A DNA stretch of 64,000 nt from the NCBI RefSeq assembly GCF_964355755.1, contig NC_092676.1, positions 16,288,288 to 16,352,287 on the forward strand, given 5' to 3'. Position 1 is the first letter of the stretch, and each line of letters starts with the position of its first letter. The notes beneath the pieces are model-generated. The model saw only the letters and a list, made by a program, of their open reading frames with translations, was not told the DNA's origin and ran no database searches. Below are positions 12,275 to 24,370 of this stretch, in pieces. A program made the position numbers and the translations under genes. The stretch is from Antedon mediterranea. Taxonomy: Eukaryota > Echinodermata > Crinoidea > Comatulida > Antedonidae.

Positions 12275-13800
12275 GACCAGATGAATATTGATATGACTCA
12301 AATGTTCATGATTGGTCAAACTTACATCCATACATTACATTCATTGGGAGATTATAATTAAGATCGATAGATTAATAAGAGATTGATTTATACTCCAATT
12401 GGAAAGTCTTTAATTTATTTATTCAGTGTTTTCATCAGATTGGATTTCACTCATGAACATGAAGTACGAACGTGAAGAACAGGCTTAACTTATCACATGT
12501 TCACAACCCCTTTATTTTGAATGATCAGGTGGATTTTGAAGTTATGAGTACAGTATACTGTTGTACAAAATTTATCATGTGATTGGATTGGATAATTATA
12601 CCTGTTTTACTAGGTATTCAGTTATTATTCTTATGTACTGTGGGTACTCAATTACTGCCATTTTCAAAAATACATGCATGCCCCTAACAGACAATGTGTG
12701 TTGAAAAAGAAAACATACAAGTAGTATATGATTAATAAAAACACTACTTGCATTTCTTAAAATAAAGAAGACAAGTTCAGTGTTCAACTTGTATAGTTCT
12801 CGCAACATGATTGATATAAAGTAAATAATGTAATGTAGTGTACAGATATAATGCTGTTTTTGTATACATTTTAATGTAAATAATCAATAAATGGGCAAAT
12901 GCTTTTGATAAGATATAATAGTTTTGATTTTATTTGGTTATTATTAGTACTTTCTTTGATACTAATGCCAATACTGTAATAACATCTAAAATATGACTGC
13001 CACAAATCAGCCACTATTTTTCTTCAAATTAATATTGAGAAATGAATGCTTTTGATTCACTAATATTCCTAAAAGTAGATTATAGGTATGGGTATCAGTA
13101 GTGGTGATACACAAAAAAAAAACTATTCAGTCGCCTTATAAAAAAATCCTTTGCAAAGAAAGGTCTAATGTCAATATTTCCCAATCACAAAATTAGCCTA
13201 TAAAACCAAATAAAAAGTCACATTTAACACAAAATGTAATGTTTTTTCGTTCTGTTAAGACACCAATTAATGCAATCAAGAGAGCACATTCATCATTTTC
13301 ACCAGGTCAACATTTTAACAAGTGATATACTAAATAATGCAAAGTTATCGATGGTCATAAATGATTTGATTAGTAAAGTTATGGTATTTCTGATATTAAA
13401 AGTAAAAAGTGTAATTACATTTATAGAGAAAATTAATCAAATGGTTCGAAGTTGCTGGTAGGATTCAATTCCCATGACGCCCAGATGAGAGCGTATTGAT
13501 ACACCAAGATACGGGCATAACCCGGCATATCAATTAACTCATAAAATGACACCCACCATAACTACCCATCAATTATGGAACCTGAGACAACTCTGATGAG
13601 GGTGTATGTTTTGACATGAAGTTTGCTATAAATAAATAATAAAGTCATGTCAATTATTGTTTTACTTACAATGAACATTTATATCTTTAGTATTAATAAC
13701 AAGAGGCAACGTATAGAGAAATTTAATCAAATGTGTCTAAATGTATTCAATTACTGGTAGTCTGCAGATACGAGTGTCCTTCGATCTTAAACTAGTAGTT
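12275..13800. other. CDC40 3' UTR and 3' flank, template of the duplication
   Basis: No gene seen. It contains the probable 3' UTR with AATAAA at 12886-12891. The whole stretch is repeated with high identity at about 15487-17017, so it belongs to the duplicated unit. Confidence 0.6.
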
Positions 13801-14280
13801 TCTGATCAATTTGTGCCCCAAATAACCATTTAAATCAGTAGGTACTGTAGTCTGTTATGTTTTCATAGAACGCAACTGTGTTGACATTTACTCCAGTTAC
13901 TGAGCGCAAGTCACAGGCTCACAAAAAATGTTGACATAAACTTAGTTTCTCTCAGTTCCTTTGAGTTGCCCTGGTTTTATTTTTTTTTGGAACTGAAAAT
14001 ACTGAACAATGTCACACGTGCAGAAGGGTAACCGCGACCAGTAGCGATCAGTTCGATGTTTCCATATATGCGTCAATGTATATTGCTTCCTATACAACTA
14101 TGAATCGCGTTGTGCGAATTTTATGGTAACCGTAAACATACCAGTTACAATCAGTTGTCGACTTAAGCACTCGCTTACTGATTCCCTTGAGTTCTGTGTC
14201 AACCTACTGTAAGCGCACCTTAAAAGAGCGGAAACCATGACGGTCAGAGTTTTTAAACTAGGTGATATTTTGTTAAATAA

Positions 14281-14347
14281 AGCTCTGTCTACACTATCAA
14301 AAAAATGTGATGTGCCCATATGGTCACAATGACATCATATCACTACC
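14281..14347. repeat. truncated MITE copy at the deletion joint
   Basis: Left 67 bp of the element seen at 9481-9592. It ends abruptly at the deletion joint in the duplicated locus. Confidence 0.7.
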
Positions 14348-14673
14348 AAGTGCATCAGTATAATTTCTTTTTTGGGACAACCCTGTTCTGGGTACACCCC
14401 TATTCAGAGGAACACCTTCCTGTGACATGAACAAGAGACAATGTATATTTTAACACTACAGCCAACCCCTATTCAATTGACACCCCTATTCAGGGACACC
14501 AATAAGAGGGACACCTTCCTGTGAAACCAATAAGAGACAATGTATATTTTAAACTATTAACTACAGCAAACCCCTATTCAGGGGAAACCTATTAAGACGT
14601 CACCCCTATTAAAGAGACAATTATTTTACTGTATACTGTTAAATATATATATTCTTATCTTATACATCTTCAG

Positions 14674-15486
14674 GAAAATGGTTAGGCTTCCAATCAATGG
14701 ACAATCAAATTTTAATATATGGAGCTCAGAATCGGTTGCGTCTGAACCGTAAGAAGAATTTCAAAGGGCACATGGTAGCAGGATATGCTTGCCAGATGGG
14801 CTTCTCACCAGATATGAGGTAAAGTTCATTGCTTGCTGTCTTGCGCAGGCCTCAACCCTGCCATGCATCTTTTGTCTGCTAGGTTTTTTAATTCTCTATG
14901 TATATTGTGTTACTGCATACAAAGGAAGTTTAGTACATTTGTTTAACTAATTTGAGTACACTTATGAAATATGTTTTCATGAAGCGGCACAATGTTTAGC
15001 CTTAATCTTCCTGCAAAGAATGAAATCAAGTTAATCTGTGTCTGTATCTGATTACAATTAAACTCATTTTAATAGCTGGAAATCGTAGCTTTACATGCTT
15101 GCAGATAAAAAGTAAAATGTATTCAATCTAAAATAATGTCTTGTAAAGGTGGCTACTGTTCCTACTAAACGCTGGTTTTAGCAAACATGCGGTTAGTATC
15201 AACTACAAACTGACAAAACAAAACAACAAAGATAGAGTTTGATAACTAAACATTTGAATGTCGTCATATTTGTTTAATACATCAGTAAAATAATGATTGC
15301 TTTTTCAGTTATGTGGTTTCTGGAGATGCAGATGGAAAGCTTAACATCTGGGACTGGAAGACGACCAAACTGTTCAATAAATTCAAAGCACATGATGGCG
15401 TCTCAATCGGCTGTATATGGCATCCTCACGAAACATCTAAAGTTATCACATGTGGATGGGATGGTCTTATTAAGCTCTGGGATTAA
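14674..15486 (+). pseudogene. duplicate CDC40 exons 11 and 12
   Basis: 14674-14818 copies exon 11 and 15309-15486 copies exon 12, with both splice sites and the stop intact. Exon 11 differs by one synonymous change (CGA to CGG). Exon 12 looks identical. Exons 1-10 have no second copy here, so it is not a separate gene. If transcription read through the first poly(A) site (12886), exon 10 could splice to these exons and give an unchanged protein with a second 3' end (AATAAA at 16093-16098). Confidence 0.8.
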
Positions 15487-17032
15487 GATCAGATGAATAT
15501 TGATATGACTCAAATGTTCATGATTGGTCAAACTTATATCCATGCATTACATTCATTGGGAGATTATAATTAAGATCGATAGATTAATAAGAGATTGATT
15601 TATACTCCAATTGGAAAGTCTTTAATTTATTTATTCAGTGTTTTCATCAGATTGGATTTCACTCATGAACATGAAGTACGAACGTGAAGAACAGGCTTAA
15701 CTTATCACATGTTCACAACCCCTTTGTTTTGAATGATCAGGTGGATTTTAAAGTTATGAGTACAGTATACTGTTGTACAAAATTTATCATGTGATTGGGA
15801 TTGGATAATTATACCTGTTTTACTAGGTATTCAGTTCTTATTCTTATGTACTGTGGGTACTCAATTACTGCCATTTTCGAAAATACATGCATGCCCCTAA
15901 CAGACAATGCGTGTTGATAAAGAAAACATACAAGTAGTATATGATTAATAAAAATACCACTCGCATTTCTTAAAATAAAAAGTTCAGTGTTCAACTTGTA
16001 TATTTCTCGCAACATGATTGATATAAAGTAAATAGTGTAATGTAGTGTACAGATATAATGCTGTTTTTGTATACATTTTAATGTAAATAATCAATAAATG
16101 GGCAAATGCTTTTGATAAGATATAATAGTTCTGATTTTATTTGGTTATTATTAGTACTTTCTTTGATACTAATGCCAATACTGTAATAACATCTAAAATA
16201 TGACTGCCACAAATCAGCCACTATTTTTCTTCAAATTAATATTGAGAAATGAATGCTTTTGATTCACTAATATTTCTAAAAATAGATTATAGGTATGGGT
16301 ATCAGTAGTGGCGATAAAAAAAAAAAATATTCAGTCACCTTATAAAAAAATCCTTTGCAATGAAAGGTCTAATGTCAATATTTCCCAATCACAAAATTAG
16401 CCTATAAAACCAAATAAAAAGTCACATTTAACACAAAATGTAATGTTTTTTAGTTCTGTTAAGACACCAATCAATGCAATCAAAAGAGCACATTCATCAT
16501 TTTCACCAGGTCAACATTTTAACAAGTGATAATACTAAATAATGCAAAGTTATTGAAAGAGATCGATGGTCATAAATGTAATCACATTATTTGATCGTAA
16601 AGTGATGTTATTTCTGATATTAAAAGTAAAAAGTGTAATTAAATTTATAGAGAAAATTAATCAAATGGTTCGAAGTTGCTGGTAGGATTCAATTCCCATG
16701 ACGCCCAGATAAGAGCGTATTGATACACCAAGATACGGGCATAACCCGGCATATCAATTAACTCATAAAATGACACCCACCAACTACCCATCAATTATGG
16801 AACCTGAGACAACTCTCAGATGAAGGTGTATGTTTTGACATGAAGTTTGCTATAATAATATAGTCATGTCAATTATTGTTTTACTTACAATGAACATTTA
16901 TATCTTTAGTATTAATAACAAGAGGCAACGTATAGAGAAATTTAATCAAATGTGTCTAAATGTATTCAATTACTGGTAGTCTGCAGATACGAGTGTCCTT
17001 CGATCTTAAACTAGTAGGCTAATTTTCATATT

Positions 17033-17884
17033 TTAATCTTCGATCTTTATTTTCATTGCTGCTAACTTTTCGTAGTATGGCGTGCTATCTTCCACCAACT
17101 TCTTTACTTCATCACTTAGTTCCGATAATGGCGCTTCGGTTTCCGTACCAGGAGTGCGCACTGTGAAACCAGTGCTAGTGTAAGAATTGTCGTGCGCGTC
17201 AGTCATACAAGCGAACAACGATTGGACACTCTCTGCCCTCTGCCAGCGTTGATCAGGACCAGGCTTCCACTTTAGCATACTCTCACTATATTTAAGACCT
17301 ACAATTTCACAGAATTTCTTCAAAATTTTACCGGGTGATATCGTAAGGTCGTCTGCATCAATGACAACAGGTTTTTGACCTAAGACATCCCGAACGTGCT
17401 CCAGTAACTCGAGCAAATTCCGATGCGGTGACCCCTGCAAAAACTTATCATTTTTACTGTAAAAGTTATCTTTTTCCACTCCAACTCCTTTAGCTTTGTC
17501 TAAAAGTTTGTCAACAGAAACATGCACCTTGCTAGGCTTTCGGATCAGAAAAACATGTTGGTACCCTTGAGGGATGCATTCGAAGCGGCCATATATCGAC
17601 TTTGCCCCATCTTTCGTGAACACCAAGTCTTTACCGGGATATTCCATCTCTAACGTATTTTTGACGTGCTCAAATGTGTAATTCTTGACATCCGGGAGAT
17701 TTCCTAAAATTGAATCAAATTGTGGAATGATCATTGTTCTTTCAGGACCAAACATTTCAGCTGTGAAGAAAGGCTCTTGAAAGAGTTGTGCCTTCTCAAA
17801 CGTAGACATGCTCTTCAGAAAGGCTGTCGACAAAGAGCGTGGAGTTATCCAAAGTGCGATACGAACTTGACGCTTTGGTTCCAT
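17033..17884 (-). CDS. sulfotransferase-like P-loop protein ('BCAT-like' family)
   Basis: A single coding exon gives 283 aa from the ATG at 17884. A pyrimidine tract and TTTTTAG just upstream suggest that this exon begins in the 5' UTR, so I prefer this ATG over in-frame upstream codons. Near the N-terminus, residues 14-22 read TPRSLSTAF, like the 5'-phosphosulfate-binding loop. Around 114-123 IRKPSKVHVS resembles the 3'-phosphate-binding motif of PAPS sulfotransferases. Databases often name such proteins branched-chain-amino-acid aminotransferase-like; there is no PLP-enzyme signature here, so that name is misleading. The substrate is unknown. It is convergent with CDC40. The CDC40 duplication ends about 16 bp beyond its stop, so its 3' UTR must lie in duplicated DNA. 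Confidence 0.85.
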   Translation of the reverse strand: MEPKRQVRIALWITPRSLSTAFLKSMSTFEKAQLFQEPFFTAEMFGPERTMIIPQFDSILGNLPDVKNYTFEHVKNTLEMEYPGKDLVFTKDGAKSIYGRFECIPQGYQHVFLIRKPSKVHVSVDKLLDKAKGVGVEKDNFYSKNDKFLQGSPHRNLLELLEHVRDVLGQKPVVIDADDLTISPGKILKKFCEIVGLKYSESMLKWKPGPDQRWQRAESVQSLFACMTDAHDNSYTSTGFTVRTPGTETEAPLSELSDEVKKLVEDSTPYYEKLAAMKIKIED

Positions 17885-18125
17885 TCTAAAAAGTAAAAGA
17901 AAACTGTAAACTTTTAATATTAACAAAGAGCTTAAAAGAATTGTTAGAATAAAAATATATATTTAGGCCTACCTACGTATTAGAATGTCAACATGCACAA
18001 ACGTGAACATTCAATCATGGTAACTCTTCCACACTGAACCTGAAATCAATATCAACTAGAAAGCCACTCCGGGAATGCATAATTCCGTCTACTGTAACAT
18101 TCTCCTACATAAGATTTCTCCGGAA

Positions 18126-18159
<34 letters not shown>

Positions 18160-19438
18160 TTTAATGCTGTGTATGCAAGCATGCGTATGCGAGTTTGGTG
18201 ATTGTAAAGATTATGTAACCATCCTTTCAATAAACAGTAGTTCCAGTTTACTAACAATAACAGCAACGCCAACAACAAACATGTGCATTTGCAAAGAAAT
18301 GGGTTTTGAAAAAAAAACAACCTGTACATTAAATCAAATTATGTTTTAAAATTACAAATCAGAAATCAGAACTTTTGCCTCCGGACAAGAGTTCTCGAGA
18401 AAATGCAATTTCAGTTTTCTTGTTAGGTTAAGACTGCTCTCCAGATTTTGAAAATTCTCTATTTTTTAAAACAAGCAGGTAGGTCTACGTCTAAACATAA
18501 TACTAAAAAGTGGTCTAGAATTGAAACCGTGGTCCAGTTTGCCTCCAATGGAGTGGTCCTTGACCACATATCTATCTATATTTTCATTTTGGTAAAGATA
18601 AAAAATAACTTATTGAGTAATACTGCTAACAAATAGACAAACAGACACACGCGATCGACTACAATACCTTCTTGGCGGAGGTAAATAATCAGAGCCTCGC
18701 TTGTAATACGGTAAGTCAATCACTTGCGCTGCTTTCAGGTAATATGTTTTAATAGCGGCCTACTTATACGAGAACTTTTGAACATTATATAGGCCGAATT
18801 GTAGGCTACTCAAATAAATTCAGTACATTATATTGCGTCATCATCAACTTATGATGTCATACTATAATGTTTATCGAAATATAATCTCGTATAATGATTA
18901 TAATAATACGCTACGAAACAATAATTTTCTCAACTTTTGTCTTTTTTATTATATGTTTGAACGGTTTGATACAAAAATATAGGCCTATCTATAAATAATA
19001 ATAAAAGTAAGTAGGCCTATACTTTGTATATTTTTTGCACAGTGAACAATAACAAAATGAATACGTTACCTGAGGCCTCCTACAAGAATAACTAAGAGTT
19101 TATTTGTTCCAATTTGAATGATGATAAATGAATGGTGAGAGATGTTCTTTAAATAGTACACAGAAGTACCTGTAAGAATGTAATATCCGGAAATGGATAA
19201 AAATAGACATTTTACACGACCAGTAGATTTAGCCTGCAATACACAATGGAAGGCTCATGTTATGTGTATACCACGATGATACTACACAAACACTGTTGTA
19301 ATAAGATTGGATTAGAACATTTAAGATTAAAATATTAGGTTTATGATGATGTAAAATTTGGTTGTAGGCCTACTGGTTGTTGTTCAAAAAGTATGTGTCA
19401 TTCTAGCAAAATCATTACTATCACTAACACTGTCAATG
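17885..19438. other. intergenic and 5' region, no gene seen
   Basis: AT-rich. It holds a TA/TG microsatellite near 18125-18160 and probably the 5' UTR exon and promoter of the sulfotransferase-like gene, which I cannot place. Short open frames here have no recognisable content. Confidence 0.5.
18125..18160 (+). repeat. (TA)n(TG)n microsatellite
   Basis: About ten TA units followed by TG units. Confidence 0.9.
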
Positions 19439-19590
19439 CGGTCTACACTATCAAACGTTATGTGACACAAAATGTGATGTGTTCATTGGACATGGTGATG
19501 TCGATCACTACCATATTTGAGCATATCACTGCTATATTTGGGCATATCATACTTTTTTGTCAAACTAATTTTATAGTGTAGCCAGAACTA
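19439..19590. repeat. MITE, 'gtctacactatcaaac' family, copy 3
   Basis: It begins cggtctacactatcaaac and ends ttatagtgtagcc. The interior has the family words gtgatgtg, catatttg and gggcatatca. More decayed at the right end than copies 1 and 2. Confidence 0.65.
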
Positions 19591-19649
19591 TAAACACTCT
19601 GACCACTAATCAAAATTCGAATTGTTGGACATTCAATCTTAAATGTTTA

Positions 19650-21150
19650 GGTGTCAAAAGAAGAGTTTTTGTGTTCGGTATCGTAATAGAAAGTGTTCGG
19701 TCGTAACGAAGAACCCATTATTACGATACGGTAAGTCATCACGTGTAGTTACTGACATATAATAAATAAATGCCGATTCAAAACAAGCGGGCCTTCGAGT
19801 TGTTAATGAAGGCTTGTCTGACCATCCCAACATTATCGAGAACTTGTTTGAATAACGTGTTCGTATTTCTACCACGCTTTGAGCATTTCTCATCTTGGAA
19901 GAATAGCTTTTCCGTCATCCGATCATTATCGGATCTAATCAGATGTGCAGCATAATTTCGTTGCTGGGTTTTGATGAATGTAGATAAATCACATGTCTTA
20001 CATATATTGTGAATGTCGCTGTTGGTGTATAACATTTTATAACATTCATCATCTAAAGTGTTTTTTCGCCGATAACCATTACGGATCATACGTCGTAAAA
20101 ACGTACACCAGGTCGAATCAAGTTTATTTGATTGTGCAGACGTTAAAACCCAGTTATGACAATTGAATGTCAATCGACTTCGAATATAAGCTTGTAGAAA
20201 AATCAAACGAGTTTGGAGAAGAATATTGTAATTTGATAAAACATTCTTCATTGATGACAATTTGTTTTTGGCAGATTCGATGCGACTATTGAATTCCACG
20301 TCTCCTGTGGTATTCTGGTCATGGACGATTTGAGAGCCAAGATAGCAAAACCTGGAGGTGTTTCTGATATCATCGGCGTAACCTGCCCAATCGAGTTGTG
20401 ATGTGCCAACAGTTGGTCCACGTTTAATATTTGCACGTTCTTCGCGAGTAGTAGGTATTCGATATTTGAATTAAAAGAAATCTATTCTCTGACTGGTTGC
20501 GTGATGCATGGAAATTCCCATTACAAAGTCAATATATAAATCAAACAATGGTGGAGATTTGGGACCTCCTTGACGAACACCAGCAGTTGTTGGTACGTTT
20601 CGTCCTTCAACACATCTTTGATGTGAGTACAAATTTTGAAGGATTTCAATAAGGTAGTGTTTTCGAGTTCTAGTGGTAAACGAAGGCGTATAGATGTCCA
20701 GAGCCTGGATCTAGCGATATGATCAAACGGTACGCGGCAGATAGATCGACAAAAAGAAAATATCCTGTCGTTGATTGATCGTTCGTGATTTGCTGACAAA
20801 GTTAGGTCACGAAGGTGGCATCATTGGTGCCACGATTTTGACGAAAGCCATATTGATTGTCAGTGAGCTGATGATCGTACCACGATTGAAGTCTTGAAAG
20901 TATGATGTTGATGACACTTTTACCAACGATAGAGCCGATGTTAAGTCTACGATACATAGTTGGGTCCCGTTTCGAGTCTTTGCCCTTCCACAATGCTACA
21001 ATTTTACCATTACCCCTACCTTATCTTTCCTAACTTTCTCGACAAGCTCCATAAAAAAGTTCATAAAATTGGAAGACTTTCTCGCATGTTTCAAAATATC
21101 AGGTGGAATGTCATTGGAAGCCTTTCGATTTTTCAGTTTAGCTAAACTTT
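19650..21150 (-). mobile_element. decayed non-LTR retrotransposon (LINE) reverse transcriptase
   Basis: Reading down the minus strand, RT landmarks occur in order but in shifting frames: KNRKASNDIPPDILK (about 21130-21085), QYGFRQNRGTNDA (about 20835), motif A FVDLSAAY (about 20740), motif B GVRQGGPKSP and LFDLYIDFV (about 20580-20520), catalytic GYADD (about 20390), then thumb and C-terminal sequence with YLGSQIV and LLQTRLIFLQAYI (20330-19780). Several frameshifts and a gap after the YADD box show that it is dead. Clade not assigned. Confidence 0.85.
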
Positions 21151-21427
21151 GCTCTTCATTAAAATTCGAAATAAAAACGCTTTTCCTGTAAATTCTGTTT
21201 TGGAAATAAGATACATCTATTTAACTTGTAAGTTAAAAGATTTAGCCTAGATACACTTATAAAATTGGAAAATAAATCAGTTAATAATATCAATAATTAT
21301 TTAAATGTAAATCATGAATTTACTACTAGTACTAGGTAGGCATAATACTATACCTAGCCTAGGGCCTAATGGAGAACAAATAGTATCTTCAAATGCAAAC
21401 TTAGTTAGACCTAGGTCTATCATAATA

Positions 21428-21959
21428 CGTAGTAGTACTAGCAGTAGTATTGCCTGTTGTAGAACTATGCCTGGTAGTAGTAACAGTAGTAGTAGTAGTA
21501 GTAGTAACAATAGTATTAGTGGCACTTTGTCTACTAGTTGTTGTATTAGTATCGACAGTGGTAGTACTAGTAGTGGCACTAAGTCAAGGAGTAGTAGTAA
21601 CAGTAGTAGTAGTAGTAGTAGTAACAGTAGTAGTAGTGGCACTTTGTCTACTAGTTGTTGTATTAGTATCGACAGTGGTAGTACTAGTAGTGGCACTAAG
21701 TCAAGGAGCAGTAAGTAACAGTAGTAGTAGTAGTAGTAACAGTAGTAGTAGTGGCACTTTGTCTACTAGTTGTTGTATTAGTATCGACAGTGGCAGTACT
21801 AGTAGTGTCACTAAGTCAAGGAGTAGTAGTAACAGTAGTAGTAGTAGTAGTAGTTGTAGTAGTAACAGTAGTAGTAGTGGCACTTTGTCTACTAGTTGTT
21901 GTATTAGTATCGACAGTGGTAGTACTAGTAGTGGCATTAAGTCAAGGAGCAGTAGTAAC

Positions 21960-21996
<37 letters not shown>

Positions 21997-22133
21997 ACAG
22001 TAGTAGTAGTGGTACTTTGTCTACTAGTTGTGGTATTAGTATCGACAGTAGTAGTACTAGTAGTGGCACTAAGTCAAGGAGTAGTAGTAACAGTAGTATT
22101 AGTAGTGGCACTTTGTCTACTAGTTGTTGTATT
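21428..22133 (+). repeat. AGT-rich satellite array, left block
   Basis: Units of about 95-132 bp each contain ggcactttgtctactagttg, attagtatcgacagtg, ggcactaagtcaagga and a variable (AGT)n/AACAGT run. Starts of the actttgtc word fall at 21521, 21638, 21753, 21879, 22011 and 22107. Length differences come mainly from the triplet runs. Confidence 0.95.
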
Positions 22134-22506
22134 ATTTTTATTTTATTTATTTTTATTTATTTATTCGACTTCTCACTAACTCAGTAAGTGAAGGATCTGG
22201 ACCAACAGGTGGTAAACACCTCTAAAACGGTCCAGTCCCAATTTGCACAGTGGCTGTGTGTGACAGTGGCTGTGTTTGTGTGGACTAGTACACCGGGGTA
22301 ACCCCCTACTCGTCTCGAAAGATGTACTAGGTTCTTTAAAGTGCGCATGAGCTATGGGTACACTGGACCTACGGTTTATAGTCCTTATCCGAGAAGACTC
22401 GTTCTACCACCAGAACCATGGAGCGAGTGAGCCTCGAACCCTTGCCGATGTTATGGCTACTTAATTACGGTTCCACTGTCTTAACCGCTCGGCCACTAAC
22501 TCACTC
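22134..22506 (-). mobile_element. tRNA-derived SINE inserted in the satellite
   Basis: Minus-strand head at the right edge: A-box-like TGGCCGAGCGGTTAAGAC (about 22478-22496) and B-box GGGTTCGAGGC (22431-22441), both resembling a Leu/Ser-type tRNA. The body runs to an A-rich tail (aaataaataaataaa type) at 22134-22166. A TATTA word occurs on both sides and may be the target duplication. About 370 bp, apparently full length. Confidence 0.8.
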
Positions 22507-23707
22507 TAATATTAGTATCGACAGTGGTAGTACTAGTAGTGTTACTAAGTCAAGGAGTAGTAGTAACAGTAGTAGTAGTGGCACTTTGTCTACTAGTTGT
22601 TGTATTAGTATCAACAGTGGTAGTACTAGTAGTGGCACTAAGTCAAGGAGTAGTAGTAACAGTAGTAGGCCTAGTGGCACTTTGTCTACTAGTGGCACTA
22701 AGTCAAGGAGTAGTAGTAACAGTAGTAGTAGTGGCACTTTGTCTACTAGTTGTGGTATTAGTATCGACAGTGGTAGTACTAGTAGTGGCACTAAGTCAAG
22801 GAGTAGTAGTAACAGTATAGTAGTAGTGGTACTTTGTCTACTAGTTGTTGTATTAGTATCGACAGTGGTAGTACTAGTAGTGGCACTAAGTCAAGGAGCA
22901 GTAAGTAACAGTAGTAGTAGTAGTAGTAGTAGTAACAGTAGTAGTAGTGGCACTTTGTCTACTAGTTGTTGTATTAGTATCGACAGTGGCAGTACTAGTA
23001 GTGTCACTAAGTCAAGGAGTAGTAGTAACAGTAGTAGTAGTAGTAGTAGTTGTAGTAGTAACAGTAGTAGTAGTGGCACTTTGTCTACTAGTTGTTGTAT
23101 TAGTATCGACAGTGGTAGTACTAGTAGTGGCATTAAGTCAAGGAGCAGTAGTAACAGTAGTAGTAGTAGTAGTAGTAGTAGTAACAGTAGTAGTAGTGGT
23201 ACTTTGTCTACTAGTTGTGGTATTAGTATCGACAGTAGTAGTACTAGTAGTGGCACTAAGTCAAGGAGCAGTAGTAACAGTAGTAGTAGTAGTAGTAACA
23301 GTAGTAGTAGTGGCACTTTGTCTACTAGTTGTTGTATTAGTATCGACAGTGGCAGTACTAGTAGTGTCACTAAGTCAAGGAGTAGTAGTAACAGTAGTAT
23401 TAGTAGTGGCACTTTGTCTACTAGTTGTATTAGTATCGACAGTGGTAGTACTAGTAGTGGCATTAAGCCAAGGAGTAGTAGTAACAGTAGTAGTAGTGGC
23501 ACTTTGTCTACTAGTTGTTGTATTAGTATCGACAGTGGCAGTACTAGTAGTGTCACTAAGTCAAGGAGTAGTAGTAACAGTAGTAGTAGTAGTAGTAGTA
23601 GTTGTAGTAGTAACAGTAGTAGTAGTGGCACTTTGTCTACTAGTTGTTGTATTAGTATCGACAGTGGTAGTACTAGTAGTGGCATTAAGTCAAGGAGCAG
23701 TAGTAAC

Positions 23708-23759
<52 letters not shown>

Positions 23760-24187
23760 ACAGTAGTAGTAGTGGTACTTTGTCTACTAGTTGTGGTATT
23801 AGTATCGACAGTAGTAGTACTAGTAGTGGCACTAAGTCAAGGAGCAGTAGTAACAGTAGTAGTAGTAGTAGTAGTAGTAACAGTAGTAGTAGTGGCACTT
23901 TGTCTACTAGTTGTTGTATTAGTATCGACAGTGGCAGTACTAGTAGTGTCACTAAGTCAAGGAGTAGTAGTAACAGTAGTATTAGTAGTGGCACTTTGTC
24001 TACTAGTTGTATTAGTATCGACAGTGGTAGTACTAGTAGTGGCACTAAGTCAAGGAGCAGTAGTAACAGTAGTAGTAGTAGTAGTAGTAGTAACAGTAGT
24101 AGTAGTGGCACTTTGTCTACTAGTTGTTGTATTAGTATCGACAGTGGCAGTACTAGTAGTGTCACTAAGTCAAGGAGTAGTAGTAAC

Positions 24188-24218
<31 letters not shown>

Positions 24219-24351
24219 ACAGTAGTAGTAGTAGTGGCACCTTGTCTACTAGTTGTATTAGTATCGACAGTGGTAGTACTAGTAGTGGCACTAAGTCAAG
24301 GAGTAGTAGTAACAGTACTAGTAGTGGCATTAAGCCAAGGAATAGTAGTTG
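22507..24351 (+). repeat. AGT-rich satellite array, right block, with higher-order repeat
   Basis: About 16 more units of the same satellite. Monomer variants recur in the same order (types readable in one frame as SVTKS..CSS, SGIKS, SSSTSSGT, SVTKS..SIS), for example starting at 22949 and again at 23498, and partly in the left block from 21753. This gives a higher-order period of about 550 bp. Because the units are near multiples of three and lack stops, several frames stay open for hundreds of codons (poly-Ser on +, poly-Leu on -). Confidence 0.93.
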
Positions 24352-24370
24352 TAGTAACGACGTGACATAG

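Larger units (their letters stand above)
13801..17017 (+). repeat. tandem segmental duplication of the CDC40 3' half, internally deleted
   Basis: 13801-14347 copies 9007-9548 (intron 7). 14350-17017 copies about 11128-13797 (intron 10 to 3' flank). About 1.58 kb holding exons 8, 9 and 10 is missing at the joint. Identity looks very high (a few percent difference, mostly in noncoding DNA), so the event is recent. The tandem joint (near 13800) and the right end (near 17017) share the word aaactagtag. Confidence 0.9.

Noticed and set aside
14674-15486. A second CDC40 gene
   Set aside because: Only exons 11 and 12 are duplicated; exons 1-10 have no second copy in the window.
17033-17884. Branched-chain aminotransferase
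   Set aside because: Database-style name only; the sequence has sulfotransferase PAPS-binding-like loops and no PLP fold signature.
22418-24370. 650-codon Ser-rich open frame
   Set aside because: It starts in the SINE and runs through the satellite. Other frames are open too because monomers are stop-free near-triplet repeats; there is no domain or splice evidence.
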